Shown: positions 23,963 to 32,502, counted from the stretch's first letter. The stretch: DNA of 51,771 nt from Haloarculaceae archaeon H-GB1-1 (GCA_029688825.1 JARUKX010000028.1:1-51771), one strand, 5' to 3'. The notes: generated by a model from the sequence alone, not told the origin. Translations and numbers: made by a program.

Positions 23963-25891
23963 ATGCGGATCACCGCTGACACAGACGCCGAATCCCTGGC
24001 TGCCCACGTCGGCGCGGACACGCACCGCGCCCGCCTCCGTCAGTCCGAGGCCCGACGCCAGCGACTCCAGCGCAACGCACGCATCCGTTCGGGCAACTGG
24101 GACCTGGAGGTCACCATCGAGTCCGACGCGCCCCCGGCTGCCATCGTCCCGACCGCTGACGGCGCGCCGGAGCTGGTGGTCTCCGGTCGCGAGGTCCCCC
24201 AGCCGGCCACGGACTACGACGACCGTGAGTGGGACCTGCTGGTCCAGAAGGCGCTCACGATGCACGAGGTCGGCCATCTCCGCTACTCGGACCACGACGA
24301 CTTCGCCAGACGGCTCGACGAGGTCCCCGACGCTGCCCGGGGCGTCGCCAGTCAGGTGTGGAACGCCTTCGAGGACGGAGCCGTCGAAACGGCGATACAG
24401 GACCGCTGGCCCAACTATCGCACGCTTCTCCGTCAACTCCGGGCGAACCTCCTGGACGAGGCGGGACCGGGAATCCCCGATCCCCGTCGCGGGGGATACG
24501 TCTTCCCGCTCGCACACGCCATCGTCTGTGGCGTCCTCGACGCGACGAGCTACGACTCGGGAACCTACGAGCGATTGCTCGACCCGGACGACGAGACGAT
24601 GCACTTCGTGGACGAGGCCGACCGCTCGCTGTTCGAAGACGAAATCCGCGACCGACTCGAGGAGGCCGTCACCGACGTGATGACGGAACCGAACGCCGTC
24701 GAGCGCAACCGCCTCGTCTTCGAGTTCCTGGAAGCCGTGTTGCCGGTCGTCGACGATGCGCGAGCCGACGGCAAGGCTCAGATGGCGGCCCGACGCGGGA
24801 ACGCGTGGGGGATGCCCGACGACGCGGCGTTCGGCAACAGCGGCGAAGCCGAATCGGAGACGACCGCTCTGGAGGACGTGGAGGAAGACCCCCAACTGGC
24901 CGGGCTCTCGATGAGCCTCGCTGACGAGGAGGACGACGAGGGCGGCCCCGACCTGGACGACGTCGACCAACTGGAGGACATCGACCCGGAACAGGGCGAG
25001 GACGCCGACGCGACCGAGACGGACGATCTGCTGGAGCGGGTCCTCGCCGACGAGGTCCGCGACCAGGCCAGCGAGTCCCGCGAGAGCACCGACGAGCAGT
25101 TCGGCGAGTTCGACGCGTTACAGGGGGCCGTCGAGGACATCGACGCCGAACTGGAGACCGACGGCATCGTGATTCCGACCGACGATGTCGAGTGCGACGA
25201 CGACGTCTATCGGAAGGCGCTCGAAGACTCCAAGCGCCTGGCGCGACTGCTCAGGAATCGCTTCCAGAAACAGCGCAAGCGCTCGCTCGATCGGAACCTC
25301 CGGCGCGGCCGACTCGACCCGTCGGCACTGCACCGCTCGGCCACCGGGGGCAAGCGGCTGAAGATGCAGCGGACGCTCCCGGAGGAGAACGACCACCACT
25401 GTCTGTTCGTCATCGACCGCTCGGGCAGCATGAACGGCGAGACGATGGCCACCGCCGAGCGGGCGATGGGGATGCTCGTGTTCGCGCTCGAATCGGTCGA
25501 CGTCGAGGTCTCGGTGCTGGAACTGTTCGACAAGCAGTGCCGACTCGCGAAGCCGTTCGCCCAGCCCGCCCAGACGGTCCGCAATCGACTGTTCAACGGC
25601 AAGGCACAGGGTGGGACGCCGCTGGCCGATACGCTCCACATCGCCCGCGAGCGCCTGAAGCGCGAGCAGGGCAAGCGGTTCCTCTTCGTCGTCACCGACG
25701 GGACGCCGAGCGATCCCGACCGCTACATGGACGCGCTGGACCGATGTACGATGCCGGTCGTCGGCGTGAACCTCAACGACGACGCGGTCACGGGGATGGA
25801 CTGCTTCCACCGACAGGTGACCGTCGACCCGGAGACCGCGGAACTCCGCAAGGCGCTGCGACAGCTCATCCAGGAGGTCCTGTTCGAATGA
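23963..25891 (+). CDS. VWA-domain protein with HExxH metallopeptidase-like N-terminal region (CobT-like)
   Basis: 642 residues. The N-terminal domain has TMHEVGHLRYSDH (HExxH, His101-His105) and, about 30 residues on, VWNAFEDGAVE (Asn134, Glu137, Asp138): the spacing and NxxED pattern are like a gluzincin-type active site, so a peptidase or zinc-binding role is possible. A long acidic, disordered middle (about 290-410) follows. The C-terminal VWA domain has an intact MIDAS: DRSGSMNGE (485-493), GGTPLADT and VVTDGTPSD. It partners the MoxR ATPase upstream; magnesium or cobalt chelatase-like subunits share this layout. Its last codon overlaps the next start (ATGA). Confidence 0.9.
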   Translation: MRITADTDAESLAAHVGADTHRARLRQSEARRQRLQRNARIRSGNWDLEVTIESDAPPAAIVPTADGAPELVVSGREVPQPATDYDDREWDLLVQKALTMHEVGHLRYSDHDDFARRLDEVPDAARGVASQVWNAFEDGAVETAIQDRWPNYRTLLRQLRANLLDEAGPGIPDPRRGGYVFPLAHAIVCGVLDATSYDSGTYERLLDPDDETMHFVDEADRSLFEDEIRDRLEEAVTDVMTEPNAVERNRLVFEFLEAVLPVVDDARADGKAQMAARRGNAWGMPDDAAFGNSGEAESETTALEDVEEDPQLAGLSMSLADEEDDEGGPDLDDVDQLEDIDPEQGEDADATETDDLLERVLADEVRDQASESRESTDEQFGEFDALQGAVEDIDAELETDGIVIPTDDVECDDDVYRKALEDSKRLARLLRNRFQKQRKRSLDRNLRRGRLDPSALHRSATGGKRLKMQRTLPEENDHHCLFVIDRSGSMNGETMATAERAMGMLVFALESVDVEVSVLELFDKQCRLAKPFAQPAQTVRNRLFNGKAQGGTPLADTLHIARERLKREQGKRFLFVVTDGTPSDPDRYMDALDRCTMPVVGVNLNDDAVTGMDCFHRQVTVDPETAELRKALRQLIQEVLFE

Positions 25892-26217
25892 GTCGGCCCC
25901 TGTACGAGTGCGCTGTCTGCGGGACGCCACAGCCCGCCGACGACCGCGTGAGCGACGAGCGCGAGCCGCCCGAACAACTCCACAACGTCTCCTGCCGGCA
26001 CAAGTACGGCGGCTGCGTCCGGATGGTGACCATGGACCGCGTCCCGGACCGCGAGTGGGATCCCGTCTACTGGGAGCTCTTCTGCTTCAACTGCCAGTAC
26101 GAGACCGTCTCCTGGGGTCGCGAGGGCTTCGGCGACTCTCGGAAGTGGACCTGTCCCGACTGCGGCAACGGCATGCAGGTCCTCACCGTCGAGCAGTCCT
26201 GGGAGAGCGACGAGTGA
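25888..26217 (+). CDS. Multi-CxxC zinc-ribbon protein of the MoxR-VWA operon
   Basis: 109 residues. Cys pairs: CAVCGTP near the N-terminus, CRHKYGGC in the middle, CFNCQYE and CPDCGNG toward the end, enough for two zinc ribbons. It also has WDPVYWELFCFNCQYETVSW and ends in an acidic tail. No enzyme domain is recognised. The ATG overlaps the stop of the VWA gene by ATGA, so translation is coupled and it should act with the ATPase-VWA pair, perhaps as an adaptor or substrate receptor; that is inference. Confidence 0.85.
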   Translation: MSRPLYECAVCGTPQPADDRVSDEREPPEQLHNVSCRHKYGGCVRMVTMDRVPDREWDPVYWELFCFNCQYETVSWGREGFGDSRKWTCPDCGNGMQVLTVEQSWESDE

Positions 26218-26230
26218 GTCTCTCGAAGCC

Positions 26231-26244
26231 CCACAATATTGTGG
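26231..26244. repeat. Perfect 14-bp palindrome CCACAATATTGTGG
   Basis: The sequence equals its own reverse complement. It lies 14 bp after the zinc-ribbon stop and 37-50 nt before the ATG at 26282. Its AT-rich centre could be a TATA box with an overlapping dimeric operator, or the palindrome could be a hairpin end of the upstream operon. Confidence 0.6.
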
Positions 26245-26281
26245 CTCATCGCTCATAGGCACCGGTGGAGAACCACCGGCC

Positions 26282-26473
26282 ATGAGTTCGAACACCGGCC
26301 GTTTCTGGCTCGGCGCAGTACTCATGGCCGCAGGTGCGATGACCATCTTCGGCCTGAACGAACTGAGCGGGATCATCGTCACCGTCCTCGGCGTCGCGAC
26401 CGTCCTGTTGCTGACGACCGGAACGTTGCTCGTCGGAACGTCCGGCAGCACCGAGAACGGCGAACCCGCCTAA
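26282..26473 (+). CDS. Small two-span membrane protein
   Basis: 63 residues: MSSNTGRFWLGAVLMAAGAM then two adjacent hydrophobic helices (about 9-24 and 28-52) and a Ser/Glu tail. Haloarchaeal small hypothetical family; function unknown. It lies 64 bp after the MoxR operon, with the palindrome at 26231 in between. Confidence 0.65.
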   Translation: MSSNTGRFWLGAVLMAAGAMTIFGLNELSGIIVTVLGVATVLLLTTGTLLVGTSGSTENGEPA

Positions 26474-26531
26474 GGAGCAGACTCTCCAGCAGGGTCTGTT
26501 ACCGCGCCCTGGAACCCCTGTTCTTCGAAGG

Positions 26532-27071
26532 TCAGTCCTCGGCTACCTTCTCGCCGAACTTCTCGCGGACCTTCTGCATCTTCGGGCCGATGTTCACCCG
26601 ACAGTAGGCGTTCTCCGGGTTCTTCTCGTAGTAGTCCTGGTGGTACTCCTCGGCCTCCCAGAACGTCTCCAGCGGTTCGATCTCCGTGACGATGCCCTCG
26701 TACTCGCCACTCCTTTCGATTTCGTCGACGTACGCCTCGACGGCGGCACGCTGCTCGTCGTCGTGGTAGAACACCGCCGAGCGGTACTGCGAGCCCACGT
26801 CCGGCCCCTGCCGGTTCAGCGTCGTCGGGTCGTGGAGCGCGAAGAACACCTCCAGCAGTTCCTCGTAGCTGATGCCGTCGGGGTCGTACACGACCTGGAT
26901 CGCCTCTGCGTGGCCGGTCGTTCCCTCACAGACCGCCTCGTAGCTGGGATCGTCGACGTGGCCGCCCGTGTAGCCCGAGGAGACGGACTGCACGCCGCGC
27001 AGGTTCTTGAACGGTTCCTCCAGACACCAGAAGCAGCCACCCGCCAGCGTCGCGGTTTCGGTCACACTCAT
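26532..27071 (-). CDS. msrA: Peptide methionine sulfoxide reductase MsrA
   Basis: 179 residues. The active-site motif GGCFWCLEE (catalytic Cys13, GCFW) is at the N-terminus; GYTGGHVDDPSYEAVCEGTTG, HAEAIQVVYDP and SQYRSAVFYHDDEQ are canonical. The C-terminal stretch (YHQDYYEKNPENAYC) holds a possible recycling Cys. It repairs Met-S-sulfoxide in proteins using thioredoxin-type reductant. It stands alone and is divergent from rtcB. Confidence 0.97.
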   Translation of the reverse strand: MSVTETATLAGGCFWCLEEPFKNLRGVQSVSSGYTGGHVDDPSYEAVCEGTTGHAEAIQVVYDPDGISYEELLEVFFALHDPTTLNRQGPDVGSQYRSAVFYHDDEQRAAVEAYVDEIERSGEYEGIVTEIEPLETFWEAEEYHQDYYEKNPENAYCRVNIGPKMQKVREKFGEKVAED

Positions 27072-27150
27072 AGCTGACTGCTAGGGGCTGGCCGGTAAAA
27101 AACGTCGAGGCACGTGTGGGTCGAGAGGCGGGTGCCGGTCGAGACAGGCG

Positions 27151-27160
27151 AAACCTATTC
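27151..27160 (+). promoter_or_regulatory. TATA-like element of rtcB
   Basis: AAACCTATTC lies 26-35 nt before the ATG at 27186, supporting that start over the upstream in-frame one at 27114. Confidence 0.4.
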
Positions 27161-27185
27161 CGCCGTCGATGCGGGTGCTCTAGCT

Positions 27186-28649
27186 ATGACCACCTACGAC
27201 GCGGACGGCATCACCCTCCAGAAGGTCCGGGACTACGTCTGGGAGATTCCCCAGGAAGACGGGATGAACGCCCCGGCGCGCATCCTCGCAAGCGAGGCCC
27301 TGCTCGACGAGATCAGCGAGGACAAGACGCTGGAGCAACTCAGGAACTCGACTCATCTGCCGGGCGTCCGCAAGTACGCGGTCTGCATGCCCGACGGCCA
27401 CCAGGGCTACGGGTTTCCGGTGGGCGGCGTCGCGGGTATCGACGCCGAAGACGGCTGTATCTCGCCCGGAGCGATCGGCTACGACATCAATTGCGGCGTC
27501 AGAATGATGACGACGAACCTCACCTACGAGGACGTCGAGGGGCGCGAGGAGGAACTCGTGAACGCCCTGTTCGAGAACGTCCCGTCCGGACTCGGGGCAG
27601 GTGGCATCTTCGAAGGTTCCCGTGAGGACGTCGAGGCCGTGCTGGAGAACGGGATGGAGTGGGCGCTGGCGAACGACTGGGCGGTCCCGGAGGACCTCGA
27701 ACACTGCGAGGACGAGGGAGTCCGTCCGGACGCCGACGCGTCGAAGGTCTCTCAGAAGGCGAAAGACCGCGGCGCGAACCAGGTCGGGTCGCTGGGGTCG
27801 GGCAACCACTTCCTCGAAGTCCAGCGCGTCACCGACGTGTTTCGGCGGGACGTAGCCGACGAGTTCGGGCTCGTCGAGGACCAGATCGTCGTCCTCATCC
27901 ACTGCGGCTCCCGCGGCCTGGGCCATCAGATCTGTACGGACTACCTGCGGGAGATCGAGAAGGCCCACGCCGGACTGTTGAATCAGCTTCCGGACAAGGA
28001 GCTCGCGGCGGCACCTGCCGGGAGTCAGCTCGCCGAGGACTACTACGGCGCGATGTGCGCGGCCATCAACTTCGCGTGGGTCAACCGCCAGCTCATCATG
28101 CACCGAACGCGGCAGGTGTTCGAGCAGGTGTTCGACCGCTCCTGGGAGGACATGGAGATGGACCTGCTGTACGACGTGGCACACAACATCGGGAAGAAGG
28201 AGGTCCACGAGGTCGAAGACGGCGAAGAACGCGAGCTGTTCGTCCACCGGAAGGGCGCGACGCGGGCGTTCCCCGCTGGACGGCCCGAACTCCCGCCGGC
28301 GTACAGCGACGTCGGCCAGCCCATCATCATCCCCGGAAGCATGGGGTCGGGGAGCTACGTCCTCCGCGGCGGTGAGCACTCGCTGACTGAGACGTTCGGC
28401 TCGACGGCCCACGGTGCGGGGCGGCTGATGTCGCGCACGCAGGCGAAACAGGAGTTCTGGGGCGAGGACGTGCAGGACGAACTGCGCGAGCAGAACCACG
28501 TCTACGTGAAGGCCCAGAGCGGTGCGACCGTCGCCGAGGAGGCTCCCGGCGTCTACAAGGACGTCGACGAGGTCGTGCGGGTCTCCGACGAACTCGGCAT
28601 CGGCGACAAGGTCGCCCGCACGTTCCCGGTCTGCAACATCAAGGGATGA
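27186..28649 (+). CDS. rtcB: RNA-splicing ligase RtcB
   Basis: 487 residues, full length, no intein. RtcB joins 2',3'-cyclic-phosphate and 5'-OH ends of tRNA halves after intron removal, using GTP and Mn2+. Manganese-binding and guanylylation motifs are visible: GYDINCGVRMM (Asp and Cys), SGNHFLEVQ, HCGSRGLGHQ, GSMGSGSYVL and STAHGAGRLM with the His nucleophile expected in the HGAGR motif. The frame extends upstream to 27114, but MTTYDADGITLQKVRDYVWE is the canonical start. No archease gene is adjacent. Confidence 0.97.
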   Translation: MTTYDADGITLQKVRDYVWEIPQEDGMNAPARILASEALLDEISEDKTLEQLRNSTHLPGVRKYAVCMPDGHQGYGFPVGGVAGIDAEDGCISPGAIGYDINCGVRMMTTNLTYEDVEGREEELVNALFENVPSGLGAGGIFEGSREDVEAVLENGMEWALANDWAVPEDLEHCEDEGVRPDADASKVSQKAKDRGANQVGSLGSGNHFLEVQRVTDVFRRDVADEFGLVEDQIVVLIHCGSRGLGHQICTDYLREIEKAHAGLLNQLPDKELAAAPAGSQLAEDYYGAMCAAINFAWVNRQLIMHRTRQVFEQVFDRSWEDMEMDLLYDVAHNIGKKEVHEVEDGEERELFVHRKGATRAFPAGRPELPPAYSDVGQPIIIPGSMGSGSYVLRGGEHSLTETFGSTAHGAGRLMSRTQAKQEFWGEDVQDELREQNHVYVKAQSGATVAEEAPGVYKDVDEVVRVSDELGIGDKVARTFPVCNIKG

Positions 28650-29096
28650 CTACCCAGTCCAGTTGGAGATCTGGGTTCGTGTGCCGTTCGGGCCGACGTA
28701 GTAGATGCGGACACGGTCACCTTCCGCGACGGCTTCGCCCCAGGCGTTCGCTCTGCTGAGTTGGACGGTGTCCCCTGGCCCGACGGTTTCGTTGGCTTCG
28801 CTGGCGGCGAGAGTAGCCCAGGTGACGTTCTGTCCCGCCGGTCCGGACACGGTGAGATTGCCGGCGCGGAACTCGTCGCCCCGGTCGTGTGTGATGAGCA
28901 GCACCGACCCGGAGGGGATGTGCTCGTAGGAGAAGTTCGCGGTGGGCGTTGCCGAGGGATCTTCCTCCTCCTCGGCGGCGAAGAAGACGTTGACGCCAAC
29001 GGACGCCGTGATGAGCACGGTGAACACCACGAGGACGAGGACGGCCGACGCTTCCGAGACCGCGGCGTCGTCCGTGCCGAGCTGATGACGTGTCAT
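28650..29096 (-). CDS. Type IV pilin-like protein (N-terminal class III signal, DUF1628-like)
   Basis: 148 residues. The N-terminal MTRHQLGTDDAAVSEASAVL then VLVVFTVLITASVGVNVFF hydrophobic helix resembles the archaeal pilin/flagellin N-terminal domain, although the usual VSPVIG site reads VSEASA. A linker rich in Glu/Asp follows, then the beta domain FSYEHIPSGSVLLITHDRGD, FRAGNLTVSGPAG and RVRIYYVGPNGTRTQISNW, as in haloarchaeal pilin-like proteins. It is probably surface-anchored or a minor pilin. It converges with rtcB (stops meet) and is divergent from the eIF2B-like gene. Confidence 0.75.
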   Translation of the reverse strand: MTRHQLGTDDAAVSEASAVLVLVVFTVLITASVGVNVFFAAEEEEDPSATPTANFSYEHIPSGSVLLITHDRGDEFRAGNLTVSGPAGQNVTWATLAASEANETVGPGDTVQLSRANAWGEAVAEGDRVRIYYVGPNGTRTQISNWTG

Positions 29097-29202
29097 GGAC
29101 CGACCGACTCGACGCCGAGTACCACGTCGAACGGTAAAGGTGGTTCGCTCGGCCGGGACCCGAGGGAGAAAACACATTACGGCCGACCGAGAGGGTACGC
29201 GT

Positions 29203-30054
29203 ATGATCGACGAGACGGTCGAGGAGATCTCCGAGATGCAGACCCATAGCTCGTCGGTGGTCGCGGTGAAGGCCGCCCGAGCCCTGTCGGCGCTGGCCGA
29301 TCGGGAGTTCCCGACGGTCGAGGAATACGTCCGTGCGCTGGAGCGGAACAGCAGCGCCCTCCGGCGGGCGGACCCCTCCCACGCCTCGTTGCACACAACC
29401 CAGCGCGAGATCGTGTCGACCGTGACGGAAGCCGACCTCGACTCGGTCCCGGCAGCGAAGGACCTGACCCTGGAGGTCATCGACCGGGTCGTCGACCGCG
29501 TCGAGTCGGCGAAGGAGGATGCAGCGGCCAACTGCGCCGACAGACTGTCGGACGGGGAGACGGTGCTGACGCACGATTACTCCTCGACCGTGCTGGCGGC
29601 CCTCGAATCGGCCGCTGCGGACGGCAAGTCCCTGACCGTCTACGCGACCGAAGCGCGACCGCGATATATCGGGCGCAAGACAGCGCGAACGCTGGCCGAC
29701 GTCGAGAACGTCGAGGTCCATCTCATCGTCGACAGCGCGTCGGGCCACTACCTCCCCGAGTGCGACTGCGTGCTCGTCGGCATGGACTGCATCGTCGACG
29801 ACACCCTGTACAACCGCGTCGGCACGTATCCCATCGCGGCCACGGCGGCGAACGAGGACGTGCCATTCTACGTCGTCGGGTCCTCGGACAAGGTCGTCGA
29901 GTCGGGCTTCGTCTTCAAAAACGAGCATCGCTCGACCAGCGAAGTGATGCGCGAACCCGCAGAGGGTTTCGTCGTCGAGAATCCGGGCTACGACGGCACG
30001 CCGGTGGCCCTCATCGATGCGGTCGTCACCGACGAGGGGACCCAACAGCCGTAA
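29203..30054 (+). CDS. eIF2B-alpha / ribose-1,5-bisphosphate isomerase family protein
   Basis: 283 residues. The N-terminal helical domain (VEEISEMQTHSSSVVAVKAA) leads to a Rossmann-like domain with LTVYATEARPRYIGRKTART, VDSASGHYLPECDCVLVGMD and NRVGTYPIAATAANEDVPFY, the family hallmark. Relatives include methylthioribose-1-P isomerase and ribose-1,5-bisphosphate isomerase. Here the HCN/C motif expected for isomerase catalysis reads THDYSSTVLA, without Cys, so an isomerase role is doubtful. It may be a regulatory eIF2B-like protein. The start at 29203 follows AACACATTACGG, 23-34 nt upstream. Confidence 0.85.
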   Translation: MIDETVEEISEMQTHSSSVVAVKAARALSALADREFPTVEEYVRALERNSSALRRADPSHASLHTTQREIVSTVTEADLDSVPAAKDLTLEVIDRVVDRVESAKEDAAANCADRLSDGETVLTHDYSSTVLAALESAAADGKSLTVYATEARPRYIGRKTARTLADVENVEVHLIVDSASGHYLPECDCVLVGMDCIVDDTLYNRVGTYPIAATAANEDVPFYVVGSSDKVVESGFVFKNEHRSTSEVMREPAEGFVVENPGYDGTPVALIDAVVTDEGTQQP

Positions 30055-30055
30055 C

Positions 30056-30805
30056 CTACATGTACATGCGGTCTTCGGCCCGTTCGGGTTCCTGGACGCG
30101 CTCCATCCGCTCGGCGAGGTCGGCGTAGTACTGTTGTACTTCCTCGGCGAACGAGCGTAGTGGCTCCGTATCGACGTCGAGGTCGTACACCTCGGTGATG
30201 GTCTCGACGAGCCGGAGGGCTGCGTCCACGTCCGGAGCCTGGGCGTGCGCCGGCGTCGTGAACAGTCCGACCGCGAGCGACGAGTCGATGGCGCGCGAGA
30301 GCAGGTTGGCATTGACGCCGTCGACGAAGCCGCTCCCCATCGGCGGAACGTCGACCTCGGCGAGTCGCTTCCGTTGGTAGTCCTCCGTCGCGACGTAGAA
30401 CGTGCGGTGGTCCTCTGGCCCGTGCGGTATCGGAACGCCGGACATGACGGCGACGTCCGATAGCTCCGTCTGCGCAAATTCCTCGAACAGTGCCCGACTG
30501 AACGGCTCCGCGACGGCGGGCGGCACGAACAGTTCGCTGACGAGGACCGAGAGCGGTCGGTCCTGGTGCGTGAACAGCCTGATGGGATGCCGAGGCGTCC
30601 CGTTCTCGAACGGTGTTATCGTCGGGAGTTCCGCCGTCGAGACGTGGCCGGTCTGCTCCATCTCCAGGTGGTCGACGAGGTAATCCGCGGCGGTCAGGCC
30701 GACGAGTCCGAACTCGGAAAAGCCGGCAATGAGCGTTTCAGTCGTCGCTTCAGCTGCGTCCTGTTGGACGTGGAACGTGGGTTCGGGGCGGGGAAATGTG
30801 TCCAT
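30056..30805 (-). CDS. PAC2-family proteasome assembly chaperone-like protein
   Basis: 249 residues. The PAC2 fold is recognised from TLIAGFSEFGLVGLTAADYL, HLEMEQTGHVSTAELPTITP, PIRLFTHQD, SVLVSELFVPP and DVAVMSGVPIPHGPEDHRTF. Archaeal members (PbaB-type) help assemble the 20S proteasome, though many paralogues are uncharacterised. The C-terminal helix is acidic (EVQQYYADLAERMERVQE). Its promoter carries a clear TATA box. It converges with the eIF2B-like gene with a one-base gap. Confidence 0.9.
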   Translation of the reverse strand: MDTFPRPEPTFHVQQDAAEATTETLIAGFSEFGLVGLTAADYLVDHLEMEQTGHVSTAELPTITPFENGTPRHPIRLFTHQDRPLSVLVSELFVPPAVAEPFSRALFEEFAQTELSDVAVMSGVPIPHGPEDHRTFYVATEDYQRKRLAEVDVPPMGSGFVDGVNANLLSRAIDSSLAVGLFTTPAHAQAPDVDAALRLVETITEVYDLDVDTEPLRSFAEEVQQYYADLAERMERVQEPERAEDRMYM

Positions 30806-30828
30806 ACGACACTCCTACACACGACGGT

Positions 30829-30841
30829 CAATTATAAATTG
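30829..30841 (-). promoter_or_regulatory. TATA box of the PAC2-family gene
   Basis: On the minus strand CAATTTATAATTG, a near-palindrome containing TTTATAA, lies 24-36 nt before the ATG at 30805. This is one of the clearest TATA boxes in the window. Confidence 0.65.
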
Positions 30842-31030
30842 GCTTGCACCGTCGGACCGGACTCCCGACGGTCGGAATGAGAAGACTCGTTACTCGATAG
30901 CATTTCGCTGAGTTGCATCGGAGTCGGTCGTCGAATTCCACGGCGACCCGGCCCCGAGGACGCCGATCTGAGCGTGACGCTAGCCAGCGCCAGCGGTCCG
31001 GGCGCCTGACTCGCTGGCGGGTGACACAAT

Positions 31031-31038
31031 CCTTTTGA
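31031..31038 (+). promoter_or_regulatory. TATA-like element of mscS-family gene
   Basis: CCTTTTGA lies 24-31 nt upstream of the ATG at 31062. Confidence 0.35.
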
Positions 31039-31061
31039 GACGACAGCGTGAGGACTGTTTC

Positions 31062-32060
31062 ATGGCAGGCATGGGCGGGGGAGGCGTCGAGTCCGGACGC
31101 GTCGCGCTCGCCATCGCGGCGAACGCGACAGCCGAGGGGACCGTCGACGCGATGCTCGCGCAGGTCCCGCCGTGGATCGTCGACACGGTGCAGGCGATCA
31201 TCGTCCTCGGACTGGGCTATCTCGTCTCCCGCGTCATCGTCGGCATCGCCGGCCGCCGCATCGCTCGCCGGCTCCGTCGACCGAGCCTCACCCGAACGGC
31301 CCTCCGGGGCATCCGAGTCGGGGTCTTCATCGTCGTCGGGCTGACTGTGATGCGGATCTACGGGCTGCAACTGAGCGACATCTCCCTGTCCGTCGCCGTG
31401 TTCTCCGCCGTGGTGGGTGTGGTCCTCGCGCCGATCGTCGGCAGCGTCATCAGCGGGCTGTTCCTCCTGGCCGACCAACCTTACGAGATCGGCGATATGA
31501 TCGAACTCGCCGACACGAACCAGCGCGGCTTCGTCGAAGACATCACGCTCCGGTACACAAAGGTGTTCACGCTCGACAATACGTTCGTCGTCATCCCGAA
31601 CGGAACGATGCGCGAACGCGACGTCGTCAATTACTCGGCCGAGGACACCCGCACGCGGCAGTCGCTCCAGTTGCTCGTCACGTACGAGGGCGACCTCGAC
31701 GAGGCACGGGAGATCATGCAGGGGAGCGCGAAGACCGTCGACGAGGTCATCGAGGGCGGGCCGGACATCCGCATCGGGTCGGCACGCTATCCCGCCGGCC
31801 CCACGTGCTACATCGAGAACTACGCCGATCACGGCGTGCTCCTGAACCTCCGCTTCTGGGTCAAAGAACCCTACAAGCTACTCCGAGTCAGGTCGAAGGT
31901 ACAGGAACGTATCTGGGAGCGGTTGGCCGACGCGGACGTCGAGATCGCGTACCCGCACTCGCACCTCGTCTTCGACGAGACGAGCGGCGAACTCCCGGTG
32001 GCGATGAACGGCCGTGGCCGCCAGCCAGGCGTCGACAAGACCATCGACGAGTTCGAGTGA
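31062..32060 (+). CDS. MscS-family mechanosensitive ion channel
   Basis: 332 residues. Three or so N-terminal membrane helices end in the pore helix (SVAVFSAVVGVVLAPIVGSV then ISGLFLLADQPYEIGDMIEL), followed by the beta domain (GFVEDITLRYTKVFTLDNTF, VVIPNGTMRERDVVNYS), the hallmark MscS sequence. The C-terminal alpha/beta domain is complete (LNLRFWVKEPYKLLRVRSKV). It opens under membrane tension to release solutes on hypo-osmotic shock. The ATG at 31062 has a TATA-like box 24-31 nt upstream; an in-frame start at 31035 is rejected. Confidence 0.95.
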   Translation: MAGMGGGGVESGRVALAIAANATAEGTVDAMLAQVPPWIVDTVQAIIVLGLGYLVSRVIVGIAGRRIARRLRRPSLTRTALRGIRVGVFIVVGLTVMRIYGLQLSDISLSVAVFSAVVGVVLAPIVGSVISGLFLLADQPYEIGDMIELADTNQRGFVEDITLRYTKVFTLDNTFVVIPNGTMRERDVVNYSAEDTRTRQSLQLLVTYEGDLDEAREIMQGSAKTVDEVIEGGPDIRIGSARYPAGPTCYIENYADHGVLLNLRFWVKEPYKLLRVRSKVQERIWERLADADVEIAYPHSHLVFDETSGELPVAMNGRGRQPGVDKTIDEFE

Positions 32061-32462
32061 CTACGGCGACGCCGTGACGACCTTGCAGTCGAGTTCGGTC
32101 CGCAGGAACTGCTCGACGTTGGGGTCGTCGACGAGTCGCTGGATCATCTGCCGCCATCGGCTGGTCTGCTTCTCACCGATCACCACGAGGTCCGCGTTCT
32201 GTGCGGCGATCTCCTCCAGCAGCGTCTCCTCGACGATGAGTCCGCGCCGGACGACGTAGCGCGTGCGGGGAAGGTGTCCGAACGCCGCTTCGACGGCCTG
32301 GCGGAGTTCCGACCGAGACACCCGCCGATTTTCCTGGTAGAGGTTCACGTGCAGGACGGTGAGCGCCGCATCGTGTTCCGAGGCGACCCGAATCGCTTTC
32401 GAGAGCGTCGCCTTCGAGTGGTCCGAGAGGGGGTAGCGAACGGGAACGACGACCTGCGTCAT
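32061..32462 (-). CDS. Universal stress protein (UspA) family
   Basis: 133 residues. It opens MTQVVVPVRYPLSDHSKATL and has LTVLHVNLYQ and the nucleotide-site segment ADLVVIGEKQTSRWRQM, an altered GxxGxxG-type loop, then VEQFLRTELDCKVVTASP. USPs bind ATP or are structural; this loop variant may not bind ATP tightly. The stop directly abuts that of the MscS gene (adjacent, zero gap). It starts 40 bp downstream of the nucleotidase-family stop, on the same strand. Confidence 0.9.
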   Translation of the reverse strand: MTQVVVPVRYPLSDHSKATLSKAIRVASEHDAALTVLHVNLYQENRRVSRSELRQAVEAAFGHLPRTRYVVRRGLIVEETLLEEIAAQNADLVVIGEKQTSRWRQMIQRLVDDPNVEQFLRTELDCKVVTASP

Positions 32463-32502
32463 CTACTGACCTGTTCCGTTCGCGAATCCCTGAACGTTTC
32501 CA

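Noticed and set aside
27186-28649. Intein in RtcB, which occurs in some archaea
   Set aside because: The gene has normal length (487 residues) and the catalytic motifs run without interruption.
29203-30054. Firm call as ribose-1,5-bisphosphate isomerase
   Set aside because: The expected catalytic Cys is not seen and no RuBisCO or AMP phosphorylase gene is in the window.
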